Shown here one piece after another: positions 1 through 11,938 of a stretch of 64,000 bases of DNA. Each line of letters begins with the position of its first letter. Within the stretch, counting starts at the first letter, position 1. The stretch covers positions 1,178,001-1,242,000 of the forward strand of contig CAJFCV020000002.1 of the NCBI GenBank assembly GCA_904066235.2. Direction: 5' to 3'. The notes under the pieces are model-generated. The model was not told the origin of the DNA, searched no databases, and saw only the letters and a program-made list of their open reading frames with translations. Both the position numbers and the translations under genes were made by a program. The DNA is from Bursaphelenchus xylophilus (Eukaryota > Nematoda > Chromadorea > Rhabditida > Aphelenchoididae).

Positions 1-1004
1 TTGGAATTCAGCTTGTAATAGGTGGATGACTTGGCGGATAAAGATCGTCGTAGCCGGAAATCCGATCTGCCATCCGTCTTAAAGCTGCCGGTCCACAAAT
101 TTGACCCTTTGTAGCGAAAGAGTCGACTCACTTTCCGAGATTTGTAACTGGGTTGTGGCTTAATTTCGTCGTTGAGGAGTTTGGTTAGGCATTTGGCGTG
201 CTTTGGAATGTCTGTTGCTTTGGCAGAGCATTGGCCGTATTGCTGGATGACAGTTCTACGTTGACGTTTTAGTCTGAAATATGAGGTGTTTAGGAGGCCA
301 TGCGGAAGGGCTTTTCAACTCATCAGAAAAGTGTTGGAATTTAGGACATGAAATGTCTTCAAAAATGGGGCTAAAAACCTTTAATAAGAAGGGACGTCAA
401 GTGTAAAATTTCCACTTTTTTCGAACTTTGCAAACATACTCCAACTAGGTCATATACAAACTTAATTTAAAATTGCTTTTTCCAAGGCAATGCAAGATAT
501 TCGGCGCTCTCTTTTAGCGATCAAACATTAATTACCGGAAAGGCTGCATGTCTGCTCGGCTCTAGTTGCTTTACCTACTCTCTCGCAGAAAAAATGAATA
601 TCCTAGATAAGTTTTCAACGTGTTAACTAAAGACTTCAGGGCGTGGAATGTGGCCTAGTAATATATAGTATATCGACTAGAATTTTACAAAATCAAAGGG
701 TACCCCTGATACAATATATATTATATAAGCCAACATGTTCTACCCTGGGGTGAAGTTTTTATCCAGAATTTTTCGCATAGCCTTAAACTCACTTTTGATT
801 AGCGATTGCTGACATTAACGAGCTGAGCCCGGTGTCAATCCATTTCTGATACATCTCCATCATATCATCATCCTTGATATTGGCTCTATAATACTTATCA
901 CCAGGCTGCCGTTGAATTTCAAAATCCAAATTAACCTCATTCGGCGCACGGAATCCGCCGATTGCCGTGGGGCTGATAAGTGTAACCAAAAACAGTCGCA
1001 ACAT
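1..1004 (-). CDS. MLT-10-like moulting-cycle protein, paralogue 1 (5' part only)
   Basis: Partial gene running off the left edge. Exon 1 is 1004..793 and exon 2 is 273..<1. The ATG at 1004 follows a TTTTCAG acceptor by one base, as for a trans-spliced leader. I therefore chose it over an upstream in-frame ATG. Exon 1 encodes a hydrophobic signal peptide (MLRLFLVTLIS...) and a block ending SLMSAIANQK that aligns residue by residue with the first exons of the three paralogues to the right. Exon 2 begins LKRQRRT and contains the conserved CSAKATDIPKHAKCLTKLL stretch. The exon 1 length (212 nt) and phase-2 intron are identical to paralogue 2. The repeat-rich C-terminus lies outside the window. 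MLT-10 family members in C. elegans are secreted proteins needed for moulting. Function here is inferred from paralogy with the complete copies. Confidence 0.8.
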
Positions 1005-1367
1005 TCTGAAAACATAGATCTGAGGCGACCTCCGACTTAAGTAATTGCCCGCGGGCTCATTAATAACCGGCGCCCTTTGCGTTCGCATGAAAGTACGACA
1101 AAATCAAATTCTTACACGTCGTGTGCAGCGAACATCAACCACTACTAGTGTATTCGTTGATAACATGATTTATGAAGGCAACGGGAAGGTTTCCGAGATT
1201 TTTGAGAGTTTAGAGTTTCGCCGGAAGCGCGGCGAAGTTGTTATTATTCTCAGGGGAACGCTGGGAGATCAGGAGGGGAAGGGGTTTTATATCAAGGTAG
1301 ATTCGACATAGTTTCGGAAACTTTCATAATGCGAAAATGAGGGTAATGTGAAAAGGGAAGTGCAGTA

Positions 1368-1594
1368 CAGTGGGGGACCTGATCCAGTAGCAAAAAACGT
1401 GCCATTTTGCATCCGGGAAGTATCAAAAGTGCGGCAAAATGCTTCCCTCTCCATGTGAAAAAACTCCGATTGCAAAAGCGCGTCCTTTCTTTTTGTGAGA
1501 GAAAGGGCGCGCCCTTCAATTTTTTGCCACGTTTTTGATACTTCCCGGATGCAAAATGGTACTTTTTTTTGCCGCTGGAAGGGGTCCGTCACTG
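1368..1594. mobile_element. Palindromic MITE family 1, copy 1
   Basis: Near-perfect palindrome. It starts CAGTGGGGGACC and ends GGGTCCGTCACTG, flanked on both sides by TA. Both arms carry the family's internal words TTTGCATCCGGGAAG and CCAAGTGAAAAAACTCC or their complements. Confidence 0.85.
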
Positions 1595-2525
1595 TATGTG
1601 CACTCAAAAATTCTGACCAAATCTTGGCGCAATTTTACAGACAGCAGAATTTTCTACATCTTTGTATGTGGAAGTTTTAACTCACGGCCACGAAGAGGAT
1701 GAGATTGGAAGAGGCAAAAATCGAGATTTTTTCTTTACTTGTGCCTTGAAAAAGTTAGCGTCGACTGATAGTGAAGCATACAATACTCCCGAGAAAAGTT
1801 ATCTTCTCTGCGGAATGCATTGAAAGAGTTTTTGAGAGAAAAGATCTTGCCATTGGTCAAGCCAAAAATCGATTAAAATTCGAAATTTCTGTCCGCTTCC
1901 GATCCAAAAATCTCATTGGATTCTGAAAATAAATTCTATTCTAACTTCACGTCAAGTTTGAGAAGAATAGAAAGGCCGCAAAACATTATTTTTGCCTAAA
2001 AAAGAGCATCCTGGCTAGGCCAAAATTGCTTTTTTGGCAAAGAACATCAATCCTCAGCCAAAAGTGAAGGATACCAAACATGGCTAACCGAACCTGCTAT
2101 TATCCTTTTTACACATTTAGTCCGCTCATAAACCTAAGGCATCCATAAAATCACACCCTTGATGCCGGAATCGACCGCTATCCATCTCATTTAATCGCAA
2201 CATTAGAAATCATCGAGAATTGGCTTAATCGTTTGCTTGCACTATTAGCGTTTTTTCTACACTGAAATTATCTCTTTCTCTGCTTGTAATGCGTTGTGAA
2301 AAAACAGCTGTTATAGTGGATTGCTGGTGAATCAGAAGCCATAAATAAAGCGGCGGAGAACCGCTGAAAATGGCGACAAAAGAACGCCGGCATCTCAATC
2401 CTGAGTTTGTGCGTCATTTTATTTAAAAATCAGGCCGTCTTCTGAGCTGGATTGTGAGAGGCTAAAAATTTTATGCCGTTGCAAAAATGCCGCCGTCAAA
2501 AAAATTTTGGTTGCAAAATTTTGCT
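1595..2525. other. Intergenic, no recognisable feature
   Basis: AT-rich sequence between two repeats. No reading frame with nematode-like coding character or RNA gene was seen on either strand. Confidence 0.5.
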
Positions 2526-2960
2526 TACCTGGGAAGTATACCAAGTGCGACGCTCAGACTTTCTTTAAATTTTGCACACATTTTGGACATAGACTAAGTA
2601 TCAATTTCTGAAAGTTTTAGCTCGCGCTTTGGAGGCGCAGCCGAGATATTCAACAATTTTTGCGGCCGAGAGAGTACGGTAAACACGGAGAGCGAACAGA
2701 GAGGAAAACGCTTTTTGACCTTTACTTTGCTAGTTTTGTTCGGAAGAAAATGGTCTTTTGTGGGAAAATTACCCTCTATGGTAGAAATAGGCATGAAACT
2801 TTTCGTGCCGAAATTCGGGAAAAAGTATCAAATTTTTGTCCACTTTCAATCCAAATTTCTCGGTTGTTTCTAAAAAGCGTGAGCTAGGATCTAATTTAGA
2901 AAAAATCATTCTAAATTTGTGCCAGGTTTCATCAAGATCTGAGCGTTGCACATTCGAAGT
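2526..2960. mobile_element. Palindromic repeat family 2, copy a (diverged)
   Basis: The left end reads CCAAGTGCGACGCTCAGA and the right end is the inverted form (CTGAGCGTTGCACATTCG). The interior carries family words such as AACTTTTCGTGCCGAAATTC. Termini are eroded compared with the copies at 7.8 and 60.1 kb. Confidence 0.75.
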
Positions 2961-3142
2961 TACTTTGGGGCTTTCGCTAATTTTGTGTAGCTACTCTAAT
3001 AAATATAAACAGGCCGCATTCCAATATCCAGAAATCTTATCTCGCGCCTTGCAGAGCGGTAAAATTATAATTTCTCTGCTTTATGGTATCCTCAGCAGGC
3101 TAATTTTCCAAGCAAAAGCTAAGAATTTGCCCAACTAACTTA

Positions 3143-4450
3143 CAAGGGAATGGTTTGAACTGTCCGTGAGCTTTCAACATGAGACCTCCAAATTCTGAAA
3201 GAGCGTACAAAATTTAGTAGGAATCGGTTTTCTATTTTTGCCGAATGGTCTTGGAAGACGAGAAATATCGACAGAAAGATCCGACAAAAAAATCGAGAGA
3301 GAAAAGACGAACCGAAAGGCCCAGAGAAGCGTAACCAAATAGTGTAGTGGAAAAAGTTCCACGCACAATACTTTTGGCAGAGGGCGGCCTTGGAGGTTCG
3401 AGTCCACCCGGAGCGGATATCGTCGGCTTGGATCTACGTGTCGAAAGTGTATTCGACAGCTATGTAAAGATTCTTTTTTCATTTATTCGAGTGTTTTACA
3501 GATTTTTTTCGAAATTTCAAGAAGACTTGACAACTTGGCTGCATTTTCGATGATGCAAGATGTCGACATACTGGTGTTTGCAAGACATTTATACTCGGTT
3601 CTGAAAGGTTGTATGGGTCTTGCGGAATTTTTCGAGTTTCCAGGGAAAAATCTTGCCAAATTTTCTCCTTTCCTTAAAGCTTTGCAAGAAAAGTTCGAAA
3701 GAAATTTTTTGGGTCATTGCGTCAGCGTGTGGTCCAACAAGGCATATTTACAAAAAAAATCGATTTTGAGTTTTTTAGTTTAAAATGACCGTGGACATGT
3801 GTTTAACAAACGCCCAAAATATTTTTCCCAAATTCTTCCTTGAAAGTATAAATTTTCACAAATTTGTCTTTTTTGGAATTTTGTGTCTGACGGCATCATA
3901 GAAAGGGATAATCAGCCAAAATTTTGCGTACGTATTTTTAGGGCCATTGCGTACTCAATTTTTTGAAAGTTAACTTTCACAGATTACTGTAACGTAAGCA
4001 TGTTGTAACCTGATCGATAAAAAACGGCCGGAACTCTTCTCCCACGGCCATTCGGTCGATAGAACAAGCATAATTTTGCAACAAGAACTGTAAAACACTC
4101 GAATAAATGAAAAAAAGAATCTTTACATAGCTGTCGAATACACTTACGACACGTAGATCCAAGCCGACGATATCCGCTCCGGGTGGACTCGAACCTCCAA
4201 GGCCGCCCTCTGCCAAAAGTTTCGTGCGTGGAACTTTTTCCACTATACTATTTGGCGACGCTTCTCTGGTCCTTTCGGTTCGTCTTTTCTCTCTCTCTCG
4301 ATTTTTTGTCTAATCTTTCTGTCGATATTTCTCGTCTCCCCAGACCATTCGGCAAAAATGGAAAGCGGATTCCTACTAAATTTTGTACGCTCTTTCAGAA
4401 TTTGGAGGGCTCATGTTGAAAGCTCACGGACAGTTCAAACCATTCCCTTG
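3143..4450. mobile_element. Foldback element with ~345 bp inverted arms carrying a tRNA-like sequence
   Basis: CAAGGGAATGG at 3143 is mirrored by CCATTCCCTTG ending at 4450. The arms (about 3143-3505 and 4085-4450) are long imperfect inverted repeats around a roughly 580 bp unique centre. TTA lies immediately outside both ends, a possible 3-bp target duplication. Each arm contains a tRNA-like block with an A-box-like TAGTGTAGTGG and a perfect B box GGTTCGAGTCC (3394-3404 in the left arm). No transposase reading frame is visible, so it is non-autonomous. Confidence 0.8.
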
Positions 4451-5292
4451 TTAGAATTAGAATACAATATTTTCTTTTTGTTGAAAAATCAAAATCAAGA
4501 TTCTAGTCCCCACTCCCGACTGTCCTCAAAAAGAATACCAAGATCACATCATTCACAGCCAGCACGAAGGTCGCTCGTGTGCAGTGTAATGTGTCTGATA
4601 TATCGAATATCCCAGACCTCCGTCTACCCCGTAGAACCCCCACATTGATGTTCTGCCGGATTGGAAACCCGAATCGACAGACAAATGCCCAAAAAATCAC
4701 AGCCGGTCGACTAAAAAAACTGTTGTCGCGCTTTCAATTTTTTATTACAAATCACTTAATTAAGAGACTTTAGGATCGTGGGAAAATTTTCATACGAGAT
4801 AATGAAAGTAAGAGGGCGATATAAGGAATTAACCAAGTAATTCCGCTTTCGGCGACGTCTCGACGAAAGAAATTTGGATTTTTACGGCTTCAGTCTGGTC
4901 AAAATTATTGCGGAGACAAAAATTCTGATTTTGGAGGCTTAGAAATGAAGGATCAAAGAAATTTCAGATAGGAAAAAATTTTTGAAAGGCAAAAAAATTA
5001 CTATGAAAAGTCCGGATATTTGCGCCAAGTTTTATAGCGCAAAGTCTGTGAATTTGACTCAAATTTGTATTTCCTTCAGTTTTCGGTCTGAAGATTTCAG
5101 GCTCTAAATTTTGAAGCCTGTAGTCTATACAAGAAATTGTTTTTTATATTAAATTGTTATTGACCGGAATGTTTCTCGTCTCCTCTCTGCAGGTGATAGA
5201 GTCCTTTACAAAAAAATATGCATTGTTCGGTATGTTGGCTACATCTAACAGTTAATTTGTTAAAAAGTTGTTAAAAAGTTAAAAATTTGTTT
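4451..5292. other. Intergenic, no recognisable feature
   Basis: No coding frame, RNA gene or repeat copy was recognised here. Confidence 0.45.
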
Positions 5293-5517
5293 TTTTTTGT
5301 AGAAACATTATCCTTTACGGTAGAAATAGGCATGAAAGTTTTCGTGCCGAAATTTGGCAAAAAGTCCTAAATTTTCGCCGACTTTTGATCTAAAAATCTC
5401 GGTTGTTTCTGCAAAGCGCGAGCTAGGATTTTCGCATATACCTTAGATAAAATTATTCTAAATTTGTGCCAAGTTTCATCAAAACCTGAGCGTCGCACTT
5501 GGAGTACTTCCCCTGTG
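5293..5517. mobile_element. Repeat family 2, copy b (one half only)
   Basis: Only the right half of the family is present. It runs from GTAGAAACATTATCC to the terminal block CTGAGCGTCGCACTTGGAG followed by CTTCCCCTG. The opposite arm is missing, so this is a truncated relic. Confidence 0.75.
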
Positions 5518-6166
5518 AATAGTTATTGACAGAAACGCGATTTTTTCCGTCTATCCTCCTCAAGTTATGTGGCTTTTTTGGCGAGATATGTTTTGTTTGG
5601 GTATTCTGGCTTGCTGCATAGTGCTAATGATGTTCGTATGTTGGTTGAGAGACTGCTGGCCTATGTAGAATATGTGGGCAAAGCTTGAAAGCAACAGAAA
5701 TTTCATTAGCTTTTGATTTTGTTTTTTTTTTTTTTTTTTTGACAATTTTCCGCTGTATTTTACGGTGTAATTTCACTGCCCATTTGTTCATTTTTTATTT
5801 ATTCTTTTATCCAGCTGTTTTTTCAACTTCCTTGTTCGACTTTTTTCGCTCCTCTCATCCCCGATCGCTTTCATAAAAACTCATCGTTTATTACTTATTA
5901 TATTTAACATTCCAATTGACTAATCGGAACATATTGATTGGTAACTTTTTGCTTCCGAAAAGTGCCCTTTTATCGCGTTTGCTTCTCAATTGCTCCCCGT
6001 TTTTCTAATGTTTAATTGGGGGGCGGGTGGACGATGATTGATAGTATTTTTATGATGACAAATTGGTTTTCAAAGTTTGATAATTTCGCACAGCTTCTTT
6101 ACAGCCATGGGGCTTGTAAAAAAACCTCTTTCAAGCTTGCAATAACATAAAAAAAATAAAAATTTG
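5518..6166. other. AT-rich intergenic segment
   Basis: Contains a homopolymeric T run near 5720-5740 and no supported gene. Confidence 0.45.
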
Positions 6167-6240
6167 GCACGGTGCAAAAAAAATTTTTTTGGATTTTCTG
6201 CACAGTGCAAAGTTGTTTTTTAATTTCGCACCGTGCAAAT
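6167..6240. repeat. Small cluster of GCACNGTGC palindromes (cluster 1)
   Basis: Three copies of the 9-bp palindrome (GCACGGTGC, GCACAGTGC, GCACCGTGC) lie within about 70 bp, mostly flanked by A/T runs. The same motif is far denser at 47.2-47.7 kb. Confidence 0.6.
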
Positions 6241-6582
6241 TTTTAAGTATAAGTTTTTCAAAAAATTGTAATTAAAACTTGTGTTACCTTGAAATCTATA
6301 CTTTTTGTTAAAAATCCCAGATTTATGACGCTTTTTCATTCCAACCTTTTGCGTGGCGTTTGTCGTAAACTCTCTGAGTAACCAAACTGCCTTCCGAAAT
6401 CATGCTAGACATTATTTATTGCTGTTTACGGGATAAAAAATGCTATTTTTTTGTAACTGCTGCTGTCTGCGTATCATATTTTTTTATTCCTCAGTCAAAT
6501 TTCCAGAAAAAAGTTTTTTGGCCCGTTTTGTTTTCCCGATATTTTGTTGAATCTTGCACTCCTCGATTTTTGATTTTTTCTA

Positions 6583-7821
6583 CAGGGTGTCCCAAAAAAA
6601 TGCATGTTATTTTTATGGCTACATTTTATATACCAAACAAAATTTAGCAAAACTAACGATGGATATCATTAACATAGAGGGTTATTGATAACATGTCAAG
6701 CCGGTTTCAGAGTGACTGCCTTTGGAGGCGATATAGAGCTCCAAACGTGACTTAAAATTTCGGGCTCGGGGCCGCAGCTCTTTTCGGGGAAATCGGTCCC
6801 GTTCTTGGCGCAACGATTACTTTGCGACTCCAAACTTTTGTAACGTGTAGTACAGGCGTTGGCCCATTATTGAAAAAAATTTATAGTCCATCGGATTCAG
6901 ATCCGGCGAGCAGACGGCCATTTTTCAGACGGGATGAAATCGGGAAAATCGGTCCCATTCCGGGTCGTGAGTCGATTTTGCCTTGTTAGCCGGCGCTGAG
7001 TCTAGTTGAACCACCAAATTTGTATTGCCAAGGCTCTTCTGAGTTAACAGAAGCACGAGAAAATCGAAATTAACGCGGCGCTAGAATTTTGCCCCTTTGA
7101 TCCGCAAAAAACGTGGAATTCTTGCCGCTGGCACAAATTCCGCCTTAGGCGATGACGGCCCAAATTTTGAGGGGTTTCGACGTTAGCCGACGTGCCAAGG
7201 GCCTCATCTAAGAAGATCCTATCGTTCTGGTCGTTGTGCATTCGCCGGATATTGAACCAGGAACTGAATGCCCTCCGTCTCTGAGCTGCGGCCCAGCCCT
7301 TGAATTTCCGACATTTCTGGCACCGTACGCGCCTGCTGTCTACTTTAAAGATCTGAACTTTTTACAGCTTATACAGCGTGAGGTACACCTCATCATTGGC
7401 TATTCGGGTGACCGATCGGTCGTTGATGGCTACCTCACGGGCAAGTTTTTCTTGAAAATCGCGGATTTGGCGGTTGGTGATCTCCCGGTTGACAGAACTG
7501 CTAGCGGCGCGTTTTCCTTCACGTCCTGGACGCTTACTATCGTTATCAAGCTCTCTACATCGCGTGATCACTTTTGACACAACGTCCTTTCTATAGCGAG
7601 CAAATTAACAACTTGAACGGCTCAAAAATTGCGACAAAATCGTAGTTCCTTTGTTTGACATTGTAAAAAACCACGTTAGTTAATCGATATGAACACGAAA
7701 CTGAAATGTCTAGGACAGAAAAACACGGAGATTTTAGTAGTGCAAAAATCTTTTGGCCTGACCTAAACATTTTCGCGTCAGGACCCATGGAAAAAACATG
7801 CATTTTTTTTGGGACACCCTG
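6583..7821 (-). mobile_element. Degenerate full-length mariner-family transposon (element A)
   Basis: Terminal inverted repeats of about 25 bp begin CAGGGTGTCCCAAAAAAA at 6583 and are mirrored at 7821, each flanked by TA. The minus strand preserves broken transposase pieces. A helix-turn-helix-like N-terminal fragment lies near 7580-7362. QNDRI is preserved further in, and an SPDLNPMDY-like catalytic block, reachable only with a frameshift, lies near 6930-6890. Stops and frameshifts throughout make it inactive. Confidence 0.85.
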
Positions 7822-7832
7822 TAAATAACTAA

Positions 7833-8281
7833 CAGGGGAATTACGCCAAGTGCGACGCTCAGATTTTGATGAAACTTGGCACAAATTTGGAATAATTTTT
7901 TCTAAGAAATATCCGAGAATCCTAGCTCGCGCTTTTCAGAAACAACCGAGATTTTTTGGTTGAAAGTCGGCCAAAATTTAAGACTTTTTGACGAATTTTG
8001 GCACAAAAAGTTGTATGGCTATTTCCACCATAAAGGGTAATGTTTCCACAAAAAATCAAATTTTTCCGCACGAGACTAGTAAAGTTATGGCCAAAAAGAG
8101 TTTTTCTCTCTGACCACTCTCCGCGTTTAGCATGCTCTCTCGGCGGCAAAAACCGTTCAATATCTCGGCTTGGCCTTCAAAGCGCGAGCTAAAAACTTCA
8201 GGAATTGATACTTAGTTCATGACAAACGTGTGTACAAAATTTAAAGAAAATCTGAGCGTCGCACTTGGGATACTTCCCTTG
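7833..8281. mobile_element. Palindromic repeat family 2, copy c (both ends present)
   Basis: Begins CAGGGGAATTACGCCAAG and ends CTTGGGATACTTCCCTTG, with the two arms inverted with respect to each other. It lies only 11 bp from the right end of mariner A. The three bases outside the ends are TAA and TAT, so a 3-bp target duplication is only partly conserved. Confidence 0.8.
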
Positions 8282-8723
8282 TATGTAAATACATAATAAT
8301 AGTTTAATCACTTATTTTCTCTTCTTTTGACCTAAAACATTTAACCTTTCACTGCTGTGACATCACGCACACTTCCTACTACATGTACGCCCGTTACTCC
8401 CTCTCCTAATTAATTCCGGTTCGCTGTAGTTTTTGGTCGGTCAAACTCCGATTTTTGTATGATCAAAGTATTCTGGTTCGTCGTTTTTTGCGAAGAGTTG
8501 TAGGTCATTTTCAAGTTTTGAAAAGACGTTTTGTTGGCGCCGGACAAAAACTTTTTATCCGAAGATTTCGCAGCTTTCAAATTAGCGGAAAGTAAATCCC
8601 GATGCTTCCGCGATACTGTAGATCTCTAATGTTGCAGAGTTTTGTTAATTTAATTTGAGTACGGTAGTTGAATTGATGGGTTGCAATTTCTTTATGGACT
8701 CCGGATTTCCTAGGGGCGTTTAC
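8282..8723. other. Intergenic, no recognisable feature
   Basis: Nothing supported on either strand. Confidence 0.4.
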
Positions 8724-8725
8724 TA

Positions 8726-9216
8726 TTAGGTTGACGCATATTTATCCGGCGTTTTTTCATCAAATTGCGCGATCGGCTTTGTTGTTGTCGGAGAGTTCGT
8801 GAGCGACCCATCCAGCCAATTTCCATACCTTTCCAAGCTTTTTGAGATGTCGAATGATTGTTGACTGCATTCGTGTTGGCAAGCTTTCGTCGTCTTTCAC
8901 GGCTGCCAGAAGCGCCTGATCGTCCAAATCCGATGGCCGACCTCTTCCAGGCTTATCTTGTAGACTGGTGTCATTTGATTTGAAGCGGGCCAACCTCTCC
9001 CTACACTGACCGAAAAGTTCGTTGAGATCGCGAAATGACTGTGCTGCTTTCCAACCTTTCCCGAAGTGGTAGAGCATAATATGGCGAATATGACTATGGT
9101 TTTCGACACGCATTTTTATTAACTAACTTGAGAAGATGAAAAAATTAACAAAACGCCAAGTTTCACTAACAAAAAACGCGCCAATATAAACGCCGGATAA
9201 TTATGCATCAACCTAA
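8726..9216 (-). mobile_element. Internally deleted mariner element (element B)
   Basis: Inverted termini TTAGGTTGACGCATA... and ...TGCATCAACCTAA flank a 491 bp element. TA is present at 8724-8725 and at 9217-9218. Only the N-terminal part of a transposase remains, on the minus strand. The right-hand TA is shared with the adjoining mariner C. Confidence 0.85.
8760..9113 (-). CDS. Truncated mariner transposase N-terminus (DNA-binding region only)
   Basis: Open frame of 117 residues. It matches the N-terminal helix-turn-helix region of SETMAR-type mariner transposases: HIRHIMLYHFGKGWKAA, then ARFKSNDTSLQDKPGRGRPS, then IIRHLKKLGKVWKLAGWV and AHELSDNN. A few residues normally found after the NELFG block appear deleted. 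No catalytic DDD domain follows, because the element ends about 30 bp beyond the stop. It is open throughout, unlike the transposases in elements A and C. It may simply be young decay, or a DNA-binding remnant able to occupy mariner ends. Expression is unknown. Confidence 0.5.
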   Translation of the reverse strand: MRVENHSHIRHIMLYHFGKGWKAAQSFRDLNELFGQCRERLARFKSNDTSLQDKPGRGRPSDLDDQALLAAVKDDESLPTRMQSTIIRHLKKLGKVWKLAGWVAHELSDNNKADRAI

Positions 9217-9218
9217 TA

Positions 9219-10238
9219 TTAGGTCTAAAAGTATGACTCCGCCGTTTTTTTGGCTTGACAATTTTAATCAAAACAAAAAATTTTTACATTAAAGCTTATT
9301 TAATTATTATTACCATTATTAACTACGACATTTTCCCACAATTTGAGCAACTTTTCGATACCATCAGTGAAAACGATTTTATGTTTTGAGGCAATTTAGT
9401 CATCGGGCCAATTTTGGACATTTTTGTATTCAGCGAAGCGCTGCTGCCTCAGATCGGGTTTCATCGGTCGAAACAAGTGTTATTCTGAAAGTGTGGTGTC
9501 AGAAGAGTATAGCGGGTAGGGTAGGACCTTTAACCTTAGGTGTTCTAGCGGGCCTTGGCCAGTTTTTCAACATAGAGTCTGAAATGACCAAAAAACAGGA
9601 TAAATTTTTTTATTCCGGTAGCTGTAACTGTTGTCAAAATTCATTTATTGTTTGCCCCCGGTCACGAATTGAGGCAAAAAGAATTTCTTTTCTGTCTTTC
9701 CATCAGAATATGGCATATTGTTTTAGGTCAATTAATATGGTACCCAACTCCTTGCTCCCTGCGTCTTTCACTTTTGTTGCAGACTCTGTGAAACTGCTTT
9801 CTGAGTCAGCTTTAGCTTCACGGCTAACTTTTTTTTGCGTCTGGGGATTGTTTTTATCGAATAATCTCCATCTTAAAATTTTTTGGATGGGTGTAAAGAT
9901 CACCGGTTTTGAACCGTTGAAGCCATTCCCGCCGGATTTTTCCACACAAGGCACAACTAGCACAAGCTTCTGTAAACGTTCGATGCGTTATCGGCGTTTT
10001 TCCTCACATTACACGTGCAGAATAAAGTTTCCCGCAAGTCACCTTTTCTTAAGATGAAGTTGATCATCTTTGAAGCTTTATAAAAACCGTCATATAAGGC
10101 CTCACTGTGCGAAACATATATCATTAGATAGCGTTTTCAACGTCCTTTTATAGCATATAAACAGAAATTGCAAAATTTTATTCCAACCTGTAAAAAATGC
10201 AAAACAAAAAAACGGCGGAGTCATACTTTTAGACCTAA
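9219..10238 (-). mobile_element. Degenerate mariner transposon (element C)
   Basis: Inverted termini TTAGGTCTAAAAGTATGACT at 9219 and the mirror image ending at 10238, with TA on both sides (9217-9218 and 10239-10240). The minus strand shows the mariner C-terminal end: a PYSSD catalytic-like block, HLFRPMKPDLRQQRF, then FTDGIEKLLKLWENVVVNN (about 9500-9300). It is interrupted by stop codons. This is a different subfamily from A, judging by the termini. Confidence 0.85.
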
Positions 10239-10240
10239 TA

Positions 10241-11938
10241 GAACATGGGCGAAAATTGCATTTTTTTTTGATCGTCTCTCTACATTTTTCGTAAACTCTT
10301 GCCATAAAATTTTCCATTTTTTGTTTTCCAAGATCGATATTTTTGACATTCTTTTGTCTGAACATACACATTCGACTATATCTCCTTGTGGTTTTCGTGA
10401 ACTTTATTTTCTCGATTACTTTTGTATGTCAGGTAAAAATTAAATCATTTCAGAAGCTCTGAAGGTCATGGAAGGTTTGTTTTTCGCACATCCTATCTGC
10501 AGCACTGTCAACTCAAAAACAACGGTGATACGGCCGCAACACACCCGACGATTGGCTTACAACTACGGTGAATCTCATGAACCTAGAACACTTTCCATGT
10601 GCCGCAGTAATGTTTGCCGAATGCTGGCAAAGCAAAAAACTGTTATGAAGAAGATCGTCAGCAAGTAAAATTGACCTCTATGTAAGTTGGCTTGGTTTAC
10701 GGTAGTTTTTTCGTTGGTCGGGCACCCAAATGGGGTATTTTCCAGCACATCTTTGTTTCTTCGGGGGTTGACCCGGATTCTTCCTCTCACGGTCGACGGA
10801 TTGATGGCGAATTTATTACTGTACTGTTTAGAAAAGTTTACTATAGTCGAAAGATTGTTAGACGACCCACGATAGTGGTAAAACGGCGATTTACATTATG
10901 AGTGTGTCGGAAATAACTAGGGCACATGGAAACAAAACTAGTCCTCTAGAGATAATAGGTGAGCCATAACTAGGCCTAAGGCCAGATGGAGGGGTTCCTA
11001 GAGTAGTATGCGGCAAAATTAGAGAGCATAAACATGTTTACATGTAGACATGCAACTCAGCTTAAGTGTAAAAACATTACTGTAACAGAGAATCCCCTTA
11101 ATGTCAGTACTAGAAGTCAAAATGGGGCTCTAATGAGAATAGGTTCTCTCTACAGTTCTGTACCGGCCCATGATTACAAGATGCATTCAAGAGCGTAGCA
11201 TTGAAAGTGAAATTTTTTACAACACTGATTTTATAATACCTCACAGCCAGAAATTGCCACGGTCAAAACTTCGGCTCCGGCTCAGATTGCTCCCAGAGCC
11301 GGAACCGAGGCCAAATTTGCAGCTCCGAATCCCGGCTCCCGTGCAATTCTTTAAAAATATTTTCCAAAAATAAAAGTTGTTAGTGCCAGAGGTCATACAC
11401 TCAACGTGTCATAGACCGTATTTATGATATCATTCGATACAAGACTATGGCCTCTAAATAATGCGGCCCATCTTCCATAATTGGGGCTTTGGTAGTTCAG
11501 CCCCCACGAAAGGAAGTTCAAACCCCCACTGTTTTGCCCGTTTCGAACCCCCCATAATGAAAGATTTGAATAATAAAAAAAATGCAAATTAGAGTAAAAA
11601 TGTAAATTCTGAAACGATTCAATCAAACCCCCTACGTTTCCGATCAAGCCCCCTACGCTTAAGATCAATCCTCCTACTTACGTTAGGTCAAACCGTTGTC
11701 CAAAGGCCGTTACAACATTCCTCATCAAATTTTCATTGAAGGTTTCTGGGTTCAGATTAGATGTGGGGTTAGCTTCTTGGCGAGTCTTTGACTTTTCTGC
11801 ACTTTTTCGTCCATTCAAAACCAATAAGTTAACATTTATTATTATCACTTTTTCACGGACGAATATTAATTTTTTTGGAGCAAGCAACCAGCGACTGCAA
11901 AGAGCTGAAAGACGACATTGCTTGAAAGGACGATAAAC
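10241..11938. other. Intergenic downstream of MLT-10 paralogue 2
   Basis: No gene is supported. 11,260-11,350 is rich in GGCTC/GAGCC words. 11,490-11,670 contains short C-rich direct repeats: three consecutive units of about 21 bp built around GATCAA-CCCCCTACG near 11,620-11,670. A loosely similar C-run pattern occurs at 56.8 kb. Confidence 0.4.
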
